From CAZJRB01 sp964547995 (GTDB taxonomy: Bacteria > Planctomycetota > Planctomycetia > Pirellulales > Thermoguttaceae), in NCBI GenBank assembly GCA_964547995.1, contig CAZJRB010000003.1:70543-134542 (forward strand): a stretch of DNA of 64,000 nt. The letters are read 5' to 3'. This document shows positions 18,523 to 25,733 of the stretch, one piece after another. Position numbers and translations under genes: made by a program. Below the pieces are notes generated by a model, which had not been told where the DNA came from, did not search any database, and worked only from the letters and a program-made list of their open reading frames with translations. Within the stretch, counting starts at the first letter, position 1. Each line of letters opens with the position of its first letter.

Positions 18523-20816
18523 GGGGCATCCTTATCGTCGGGGCATGATTTGACCCAGACGGTCGATCGTACGGCGCCGGGTTCGCGATTTCCGTCCGGG
18601 GAGCGGTTGTGCCGGGCATAGTAAGGGATGGCGATCAAGCGCGAGCCGTCGGCCCATCGGCCTTCGATCACGGTCACTCCGCCCAGCAGATCGCCGCGCC
18701 ATCGGGCGTGCAGTGGCGCATTCTCACCCAGGGCGGAGTCCAGTTTCTGGTCGACGCTTTCCACGCAGTAAATCAGCGGCCCTCGGGCCAGGGCCACCTG
18801 GCCGCGGGTGGCCGCAATCTTGTCGATCCCCTTGATCCGGCGGATGGGCATGGGAAGCACCAGGTCGATCCGGTCGCCGGCGTTCCAGGTCCGCGTGATC
18901 ACCGCGTAGCCCTGTTCCACCGGGGGCCGAATCGGGGACCCGTTCAGGGCGATCGACTCGATTCCGTCCGAGGGCGGCTCGGCGGCATACAGGTCGCTCG
19001 CGCTGCGGCTGGGTACCCGCACCCGCACGCTGAACTCCCCCTGGGCCGCCGGGTTGACGGTGATCGACACCTTGCCGTCCCAGGGATACTTCGTGGCCTG
19101 GACCAACTCGACGTCCGTGCCGGCCACGTCCTCGACGGTGGCCGTGCTGCCGGCGAAAAGGTTCACGTAGATGCTCTCGTCCGTCTTGCTGTACATCCAG
19201 GTAGGCAGCATCAGCAGAGTCCGAGGGATATTGCCCACGCAGCAGGGACAGACGTGCCAGGGGTAGCGGGCGCGGTCGGAATCGAGCGGATTCTGGTAGT
19301 AGAAGTTCTTGCCCTCCAGGTCGATCGATCCCAGCAGGGCGTTGTACAGCGTCTCTTCATACAGGTCGGCGTATCGGGCATCGTGCCGGATCAGGTGCAG
19401 CTTGTGCTGAAAGAAGATACTGCCGCAACTGGCGCAAGACTCGGCGTAGGCATCATGCGGGAGAACGTAATCGGGGCCGAAACCTTCCGAACTCTTTTCA
19501 CTGCCGAGGCCCCCGGTGACGTAGTACTTGCGGTGAACCATATTGGCCCACTGGGACAGGATCGCGCTGTGATAGTCGAGGTCGCCGGTCTCTAGGGCCA
19601 CGTCGGCCATGCCGGTCGCGTTGTAGACCAGGCGCACGGCATGTCCCACCGCTTCGTACTGCCGGATCACCGGCAGGTGGCTCTGGTCGTACTCGTTGCC
19701 TCCATTGCGATTGTCCAACAGGAACCTGGCCAGTTCGATGTACTTCCGGCCTTTGCCTTTTCCTTCCACCTGATCGACGAGCCGGCCGAACCGGACCAGG
19801 CCCATCTCCATGGCCTGGCAGCCGTCGTACCAGGCCTTCTTGGGTGGCGGTCCGAGGTGCTCGGCCCAGCAGTCGGCCAGCCGCTTGGCGGCGTCGTACA
19901 ACCGCGCGTCGCGGCCGTTGGTTGTCTGGTAATGGGCCACCGCCGCGTCGAGAAAATACCCGGCGACGTATCCTTCGTGGCCGCGCCGGTGTTCCGGCGT
20001 CCAGTGCCTCCAGTCGTTGAGCGTGAAAGCGGTCTGAAAGTAGCCGTCGGGCTCCTGGGCGGCCAGGACCTTGGGAATCCAGTCTTCCAGGGTCGCCCGC
20101 ATGGCCTGCTGGGCCTCGATGATCTGGCGATCGCCCTGGGGATCGACCCTCAACGCGATGCAAATCGACTCGATCGCGTTGAGCACCCAGGCGTTGGAGA
20201 ACACGTAGCCCCGGTGTTTGCCGTGGGGTTTGCCCGCCAGCTTGTTGGCCGCGTCGATGAGATTATTGATCCCGCCGTGCGGCAGCTCGGGGTCGGATAT
20301 CTTGTCGATGCAGTAGGGAATCCAGTTCACGATCAGGGCTTTGGCCCGGTGGTTCCACAACGGACTGTCGATGCGGTAGGCCCTGGTGGCGACGGGTTCC
20401 AGAGGAGCCGCCGGCGGCGGCGGCACAACCTTGACCGCCAAAGTCGACGAGCCGCTCGCCGGGCCGCTGCGCGCAGCGAGCTTCAGCACGTAGTCGCCGG
20501 TCGCTGAGAACGTGGCCGTCGTCGCCAAGTCGTGGGCGTCGGCGAATGTGACGGCGCCGGGACCGGATGCCTTGCTCCACTTGACTCGATCCGGAACGCG
20601 GTCGGCACGCGCCTCCTTGCCGGAAGCCTCGACCCGGCCGGCCAGGTAGGTCTTTCCGCCGAGGACGACGACGCGGTCGACACCCGCAGCGACACAAAGC
20701 GAAGTCCCGGGCGGCTCGGTCGCGGCAGCCCGCTTCTCACCGGCCCCAGCCGCGAGGGGGCAAAACAGGTACGTGGCGGCCAGGCTGCCCAACAAGGTTC
20801 GCGCAAAGCGTTTCAT
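18519..20816 (-). CDS. Secreted GH127-like glycosidase with N-terminal PKD-like domain
   Basis: The start at 20816 gives 765 residues with the signal peptide at the N-terminus; no strong ribosome-binding site is visible. Residues about 40-135 form a PKD/Ig-like domain of a planctomycetal type (VKWSKASGPGAVTFADAH, TATFSATGDYVLKLAA), probably an interaction or spacer module. The rest is a GH127 barrel with YAESCASCGSIFF (Glu-x-Cys) and CPCCVGNIPR (Cys-x-Cys-Cys), close to the canonical HypBA1-type active site. A C-terminal sandwich (VRVRVPSRSASD) completes the fold. It is coupled to the next GH127 gene through a 4-bp ATGA overlap. Confidence 0.88.
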   Translation of the reverse strand: MKRFARTLLGSLAATYLFCPLAAGAGEKRAAATEPPGTSLCVAAGVDRVVVLGGKTYLAGRVEASGKEARADRVPDRVKWSKASGPGAVTFADAHDLATTATFSATGDYVLKLAARSGPASGSSTLAVKVVPPPPAAPLEPVATRAYRIDSPLWNHRAKALIVNWIPYCIDKISDPELPHGGINNLIDAANKLAGKPHGKHRGYVFSNAWVLNAIESICIALRVDPQGDRQIIEAQQAMRATLEDWIPKVLAAQEPDGYFQTAFTLNDWRHWTPEHRRGHEGYVAGYFLDAAVAHYQTTNGRDARLYDAAKRLADCWAEHLGPPPKKAWYDGCQAMEMGLVRFGRLVDQVEGKGKGRKYIELARFLLDNRNGGNEYDQSHLPVIRQYEAVGHAVRLVYNATGMADVALETGDLDYHSAILSQWANMVHRKYYVTGGLGSEKSSEGFGPDYVLPHDAYAESCASCGSIFFQHKLHLIRHDARYADLYEETLYNALLGSIDLEGKNFYYQNPLDSDRARYPWHVCPCCVGNIPRTLLMLPTWMYSKTDESIYVNLFAGSTATVEDVAGTDVELVQATKYPWDGKVSITVNPAAQGEFSVRVRVPSRSASDLYAAEPPSDGIESIALNGSPIRPPVEQGYAVITRTWNAGDRIDLVLPMPIRRIKGIDKIAATRGQVALARGPLIYCVESVDQKLDSALGENAPLHARWRGDLLGGVTVIEGRWADGSRLIAIPYYARHNRSPDGNREPGAVRSTVWVKSCPDDKDAP

Positions 20817-20875
20817 GGAAGAATCCGTTACTCGTGAAGTGAACATTCTACATCCCGTCGGGCGGAACTCTTTCG

Positions 20876-22417
20876 TTATTCTCCCGCCGACTTCCAGATA
20901 CTCTTCATCTGCCACACGTCGACCGCGGCTTTTCCGTCGGTAAAGACTTCGATCCCCTGGTCCTCAAGCGGCGGATACATCACCCGCGCGACGGTTTTTC
21001 GGCCATCGTTGACAAAGACCTCGATGATCGACTTGTCGAGAAACACCTGGAGCGTGAGGGTCTTCTCGGGGCCCTGGGGCGCGATGTTCACGGTCGTGCC
21101 GAAGACATCGAGCGCACCCTGCTCGTAGGTGATCGGCAGTGCGCGTGCGCCGTCGTCGGAACGCCGCACACGCAGCCCGCAACTTCCTTTGTCGGCCCCG
21201 TTGAAGACCGCCCGGATCTCGACGGTATCGCCCCGGGCTTCGAGCACCTTGCTGCCGGACAGGTCGGCGATGCGCAGATGTTTTCCGCGGAGCGTACTCA
21301 ACTCGGGAACCGGCACCTGGACAGGATGGCCGTCCTGGCTGAGGGTCACCACACGGGGTAGCGCAAAACAGTTGTTCCATCCCTTTCCCTTGGTGCGGCA
21401 GATCCAGGAATAGGTAATGTGCCGTGCCCGGTCGTCGGTGGCGAAACTGATGGTATGATAGTTGCGGCCCTGGTCGAGCGTTCCTTCTTCCTTCTTGGTG
21501 AACTTAGCCGTATCGGGGTCGAAGGTGCCCACGTAGTAGCGGGGCGGCGCCCCCCGGCTCGTGACGTACATCCACCTTTTCGCCCGGGCCCGAGTCGCGG
21601 AATTGCCGAAGGGAAGCATCTGCGGACAATCCCAGGCGTAGTCGGTCATGGTGCCGCGGTAGGTCCACGCGGTCAGCTCCGGGTTCTTGGCTTCGTAGAG
21701 GGGGGCGACGCTGCCGCCGGAGTTCTTGTTGCCCGTGATGCCCAGCAGCATGAACGTGCGCCCATCGGCCTTGAAGAAGGTGGGGTCGCGGATGTAGTTG
21801 TTCCATCCGTAGCCGTCGATGTTGTTGGGTAGCGTAGGGTGATTGACCGGATCGTCCGTGGTCTTTCCCCACTTCACGTACTGTTGGTCCAGGGGGCGGA
21901 GCATCACCTGGCCGTTGAAGACCCAGGCCAGGGGCCCCTTGTCCTTGTCTTTGGTCCGAACCTTCGAGACCGAGGTATACCAGAGTTGCCAATTTCCCTT
22001 CCCGTCTTGGACCGCACTGCCGGAGTAGCAGTGGTCTTCGCCCTTCTCGGTGGAAGGCCAAACCGCCACGGGCAGACGCTCCCAAAAGACATTGTCACGG
22101 CTGCGGGCGTGGCCCCAGTGCATGTGGCCCCAGGTGTTGCCATACGGATTGAGTTGATAGAACACGTGATACCAGCCGTCGGCGAAGAAGGCCCCATTGG
22201 GGTCGTTCATCCAGCGGGCCGGAGGCAGGAAATGATAGACCGGCCGGTGGGGATCGGATTGGGCGATGGGCATCTCCGCCGCGATCCCCTCCTGGGCCTT
22301 TCGGATGGCGGTCGCATCGTGGTGGAGCACCGGCTCGCCGGCCTCCGCAGCGTTCCCCGCCAGCGCCAGGCTGCACGTGGCCAAGACCAGCGTCTGCGTC
22401 GCGGTAAGGTCGATCAT
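20876..22417 (-). CDS. Secreted GH32 beta-fructosidase-like enzyme with Asp at the acid/base position
   Basis: The start at 22417 follows GGAG and yields 513 residues with a signal peptide (LVLATCSLALAGNAAEAG). The five-bladed GH32 propeller carries the nucleophile motif WMNDPNG (Asp72) and the transition-state motif IRDP (Asp211). The third hallmark, normally Glu-Cys-Pro with Glu as acid/base, reads WDCPQM here (Asp263). The C-terminal sandwich is present (LQVFLDKSIIEVFVNDGR). GH32 enzymes cleave fructans or sucrose. The conservative Glu-to-Asp change may alter rate or specificity. Confidence 0.87.
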   Translation of the reverse strand: MIDLTATQTLVLATCSLALAGNAAEAGEPVLHHDATAIRKAQEGIAAEMPIAQSDPHRPVYHFLPPARWMNDPNGAFFADGWYHVFYQLNPYGNTWGHMHWGHARSRDNVFWERLPVAVWPSTEKGEDHCYSGSAVQDGKGNWQLWYTSVSKVRTKDKDKGPLAWVFNGQVMLRPLDQQYVKWGKTTDDPVNHPTLPNNIDGYGWNNYIRDPTFFKADGRTFMLLGITGNKNSGGSVAPLYEAKNPELTAWTYRGTMTDYAWDCPQMLPFGNSATRARAKRWMYVTSRGAPPRYYVGTFDPDTAKFTKKEEGTLDQGRNYHTISFATDDRARHITYSWICRTKGKGWNNCFALPRVVTLSQDGHPVQVPVPELSTLRGKHLRIADLSGSKVLEARGDTVEIRAVFNGADKGSCGLRVRRSDDGARALPITYEQGALDVFGTTVNIAPQGPEKTLTLQVFLDKSIIEVFVNDGRKTVARVMYPPLEDQGIEVFTDGKAAVDVWQMKSIWKSAGE

Positions 22418-22465
22418 CTCGCAGTCTCCGTGTCGGCAGTTCGAGTCGGCAAGGTCATCCTGCGC

Positions 22466-22492
22466 AGGGCCCTCTCCCGGGAGGAGAGGGGA
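22466..22492. repeat. Short hairpin CCCTCTCC...GGAGAGGG
   Basis: Between the sulfatase stop (22549) and the GH32 start (22417), a G/C-rich inverted repeat with a very short loop resembles the one at 2656-2700. It may be a REP-like element or a processing/termination signal. Confidence 0.4.
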
Positions 22493-22548
22493 GTAAACGG
22501 TGCCGCTTTTCCGTCGGCGGGGCGGGGAACCGGCCAAAGCCGGGCGGC

Positions 22549-23946
22549 CTACATCCGCTCCCGTCGCTTCCGGTCGTTTTCGATGCCCTTTTGCCAGGCC
22601 ATGAGCGCGGCTTTCAGGTTCTCCACGACTTCCGGATTCGCTTCGGCCAGGTTCTCCTCTTCGGACCGATCTTTCGCCAGGTCGTAAAGACCGTTGACCT
22701 TGATCTGGTTGGTTTTCTGGTCATACCCTCCGATCAGCTTCCAGTTGCCTTGGCGCACGGCGCGGCCGCCGCCGTGCCCCCAGCAGAAGGTGCGGGCGGG
22801 CAGCTTCCGGCCCTCCAGTAGCAGGCCCTTGACGTCTGTTCCGTCCAGTTCCAGGTCGCTCGGGCGCTCGACGCCGGCCAGGCTCAGGAAGGTGGGGAAC
22901 AGGTCCAGAATCGTGATCGGCTCGTCGGTGACGACCCCCGCCTCGATTTGGCCGGGCCAGCAGGCCACCGCGGGCACGCGGATGCCGCCCTCCCACAACG
23001 TGTGCTTGCCGCCCCGCAAGCCCCCGGTGGTTCCGGCCAGGTACGAAGGCCCGTTGTCTGAGGCGAAAATCACCAGCGTCTTCTTCGCCAGACCTTCCGT
23101 GCGAAGCAACTCGAGCAACTCGCCGATGGTCTTGTCCATGCGCTCGACCATCTTCGCATAGATCGCGGGGCGTTCTTCCGGCGTGTTCGACGGCTCGTGC
23201 TTGACGACTTCTCCGTCCTTCAGCTCGATCAGGGGCTTGTCGTCGGGACCCTGATACGGGCTGTGCGGCGCCTGGTGGGAAACGAACAGGAAGAACGGCT
23301 CGTTCTTATGCTGCCGAACGAACTCCATGCTGTGCTTCGCGATCAGGTCCGTCGAGTAGCCCTCGCCTGCGGTCTTCTTCAAGCCGTCCCACCAGTCGTA
23401 GCCGAACCGCGGGTTGACGTGCGTGTGATAGTCGAGGAACCCCGACAGATGGCCGACGAACCTGTCGAAACCGCGTTTGACCGGATTGTATTTTTCCAGG
23501 TAGCCCAGGTGCCACTTCCCGAAAATCCCCGTCGCGTAGCCGCCCCCCTGGAGCAGTTCGGCCACGGTCGTCTCGCTGACCGGCAATCCGTTTTCCAGGT
23601 TGCCGGGCGTAAAGACGATCTCGGCCCCGCAACGCTGCTGCGATCTGCCGGTCATCAGTCCGGCGCGGGTTGGGCTGCAGACCGGGGCGTTGACGTAGAA
23701 GTCGGTGAACTTCATTCCGTCCGAGGCCATCGCGTCGATGTTCGGCGTCTTGATCTCCTTGCTCCCGTAACAGCCTAAGTCGCCGTAGCCGAGATCGTCC
23801 GCCAAGATGATCACGATGTTGGGCGGCCTGGGTACTTCGCGGGCAGTAGCGGCCTCGGCGATGAGCAACAGACAGGATAAGCCTACGCCCAGCCGGCACG
23901 CCATGAGCGGGACGCGATTTCCGGGGACAGTGGTTGGTGTTTTCAT
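22549..23946 (-). CDS. Secreted arylsulfatase-type sulfatase
   Basis: Start at 23946, 465 residues, signal peptide ending EAATAREV. It has the metal-site opening NIVIILADDLGYGDLGCYG, the formylglycine signature CSPTRAG, FGKWHLGYLEKYNPVKRGF and ASDNGP. The C-terminal YDLAKDRSEEENLA segment is typical of S1-family arylsulfatases. It would remove sulfate from a polysaccharide outside the cytoplasm, in keeping with two other intact sulfatases in the window. A 21-bp-spaced GCGCAA direct repeat lies about 180 bp upstream (24127-24153), suggesting regulation by the XylR-like protein or a relative. Confidence 0.9.
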   Translation of the reverse strand: MKTPTTVPGNRVPLMACRLGVGLSCLLLIAEAATAREVPRPPNIVIILADDLGYGDLGCYGSKEIKTPNIDAMASDGMKFTDFYVNAPVCSPTRAGLMTGRSQQRCGAEIVFTPGNLENGLPVSETTVAELLQGGGYATGIFGKWHLGYLEKYNPVKRGFDRFVGHLSGFLDYHTHVNPRFGYDWWDGLKKTAGEGYSTDLIAKHSMEFVRQHKNEPFFLFVSHQAPHSPYQGPDDKPLIELKDGEVVKHEPSNTPEERPAIYAKMVERMDKTIGELLELLRTEGLAKKTLVIFASDNGPSYLAGTTGGLRGGKHTLWEGGIRVPAVACWPGQIEAGVVTDEPITILDLFPTFLSLAGVERPSDLELDGTDVKGLLLEGRKLPARTFCWGHGGGRAVRQGNWKLIGGYDQKTNQIKVNGLYDLAKDRSEEENLAEANPEVVENLKAALMAWQKGIENDRKRRERM

Positions 23947-24003
23947 GCGGTCGTTCCTCGGCAAGATGCAGGATTTGGCAGATTCGCGGCAGTCTGTCGT
24001 TTC

Positions 24004-24050
24004 ATGGAGATCCTTCGAGCCAGGGGAGGTTGAACCGGGCAAGGCACAGG
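24004..24050 (-). pseudogene. Possible C-terminal scrap of a sialidase gene
   Basis: One minus-strand frame ends LARFNLPWLEGSP and a TGA at about 24005. This matches the ARFNLSWLLEGE ending of the sialidases at 8873, 12223 and 13483. Upstream of these dozen residues the similarity vanishes. The match is short, so chance cannot be excluded, but the same motif ends every sialidase-like gene in the window. Confidence 0.4.
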
Positions 24051-24124
24051 GGTGGGCGGCGCTCAGGCAAGCGCCGGGAACGATGGCATTATCCCGTGCC
24101 CCAGATCGCCCCCGCAAGTCAACA

Positions 24125-24153
24125 TTGCGCAAAAGTACTTCAATATTGCGCAA
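24125..24153. promoter_or_regulatory. Candidate operator: TTGCGCAA half-sites 21 bp apart
   Basis: GCGCAAAA at 24127 and GCGCAAAC at 24148 form a direct repeat with exactly 21 bp between identical positions, i.e. two helical turns, as in AraC/XylR-type operators. It lies in the otherwise empty 315-bp region between the oxidoreductase stop and the sulfatase start. The same arrangement occurs at 31693/31714, 38846/38867 and 52718/52739. Confidence 0.6.
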
Positions 24154-24261
24154 ACCGCCGGCCAACTCCAACGGCACATTGGGACGGTGCTTCCAGGAGG
24201 ATTTTGAAGTGGCATCGACCCATCAATCCCCGCTGGTCGATCTGCCCCCCTGGCTCCCTTC

Positions 24262-25716
24262 TTACAGCGACCAACCGTCACGGTAGGGAGTGTGCAGGTA
24301 CTGGTTGGCTTCCTCGTTGTTGGTAAACCGTAGGTTTTCCCCGTCCCACAGGAGCTTCTCGCCGGGTACGCGCTGAGCCGCGACGCCGAGCAGGGCCATC
24401 TCGGTGAGCTGGGCCCCGTAATCGGCGAAATTCGAGCTGGCCGGCTCGCCGTCCTTGCAGGAACGGAGCCAATCGCCCATGTGGCCGCCTTGGACCCGCG
24501 GAAGTGTCTTCTTCGGTGGAATGAACTGCTGCCGGCGGGTTTCCGGAATGATCCTGGCGCCCCCGGCTCCGTGCGAGCCGTGCAGAATCGTCTCCTTGCT
24601 GCCGTAGATGACCGCCCCGCTCGCCGGCAGCTTCTTCCCCTCTTCGAGCATGCTTGGCCGGGGCACCTGGAAGTGCCCGTCGTACCAGACCAGTTTCATC
24701 GGGCAGAGCGTCAACTTCGCGGCCATGCTCTCGGGGATCTTGCTGTACTTCCTTTTGATTGCTGCCAGGCCCTTCTCATAGGCCTGCTTGGTCCGCTCGG
24801 GAAACTCGTACTTGACCTTCGATGCGATCGGATAGGCTTTCCCTTTCAGTTCCGGCTTATGGTGCGTGACCTCGGCGGTCACGCTCGTTGGATTGACCAA
24901 GTCGAGTGCCCAACATGCCGGGTCCAGGATGTGGCAGCCCATGTCGCCGAGCGCTCCGGTCCCGAACGGCAGCCAGGCGCGCCACTTGAACGGATGATAT
25001 GCCGGGCTGTACTTCCAGTGCTCTGCGGGGCCCAGCCAGAGGTCCCAATCCAACGTGTCGGGCACGGGCGGGAAGTCCGTGGGCAACTCCCGAGCGGCGA
25101 AGTCCGCATACCAGGGTCCCTTGTCCGGCCGGTCGGTCCAGGCGTGGACTTCCTTCACGTCGCCGATCGCGCCAGCCTGAATCCATTCGCGCACCTGCCG
25201 AATGGCCTCAGAAGAATGGCCCTGGTTGCCCATTTGGGTCATGATCTTGGGGTTCGCCCGCGCATACTCGGCGATCTTCCGCGCCTCGAAGACGGTATGC
25301 GTGAGCGGCTTCTGGCAGAAGACGTGCTTCCCCGCCTGCATGGCGGCCATGGTGATGACGGCGTGCGTGTGGTCGGGCGTGGCTATGACCACACCGTCGA
25401 TATCCTTCTGCTTGTCCAGCATGACGCGATAATCGGTGTAGCGGGCGGCGTCGGGGAAAGCTTGGAAGGTCCCGGCGGCGTAGCGCTCGTCGACGTCGCA
25501 CAACACCACGATGTTCTCGCCACGGCAGGCGTTGATATTGCCGCGGCCCATGCCGCCGACGCCGACGCCGGCGATGTTCAGCTTCTCGCTGGGCGGCTTC
25601 TCCCCCGCGCCCAGAACATGCCGAGGGACAATCGAGACGGTAGCCGCCGCGGCAAGGGTCCCGGTGAACCGCCGCCGCGTCATCTTGCACTTCAGGTGCG
25701 TTTCTGTACGTTTCAT
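24262..25716 (-). CDS. Gfo/Idh/MocA-family oxidoreductase, TAT-exported
   Basis: 484 residues beginning with a twin-arginine signal (TRRRFTGTLAAAATVSIVP). The Rossmann nucleotide-binding motif GVGVGGMGRGN is followed by VVLCDVDERYAAG and the conserved catalytic-lysine block CQKPLTHT (usually EKP). GDMGCHILDPACWALDL lies at the substrate-side aspartate/histidine position. Family members oxidise or epimerise sugars with NAD(P). TAT export implies a folded cofactor-bearing protein outside the cytoplasm. The gene starts 17 bp after the large glycosidase gene stops, consistent with co-transcription. Substrate unknown. Confidence 0.87.
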   Translation of the reverse strand: MKRTETHLKCKMTRRRFTGTLAAAATVSIVPRHVLGAGEKPPSEKLNIAGVGVGGMGRGNINACRGENIVVLCDVDERYAAGTFQAFPDAARYTDYRVMLDKQKDIDGVVIATPDHTHAVITMAAMQAGKHVFCQKPLTHTVFEARKIAEYARANPKIMTQMGNQGHSSEAIRQVREWIQAGAIGDVKEVHAWTDRPDKGPWYADFAARELPTDFPPVPDTLDWDLWLGPAEHWKYSPAYHPFKWRAWLPFGTGALGDMGCHILDPACWALDLVNPTSVTAEVTHHKPELKGKAYPIASKVKYEFPERTKQAYEKGLAAIKRKYSKIPESMAAKLTLCPMKLVWYDGHFQVPRPSMLEEGKKLPASGAVIYGSKETILHGSHGAGGARIIPETRRQQFIPPKKTLPRVQGGHMGDWLRSCKDGEPASSNFADYGAQLTEMALLGVAAQRVPGEKLLWDGENLRFTNNEEANQYLHTPYRDGWSL

Positions 25717-25733
25717 GGAGGTGTCCTTTCAAG

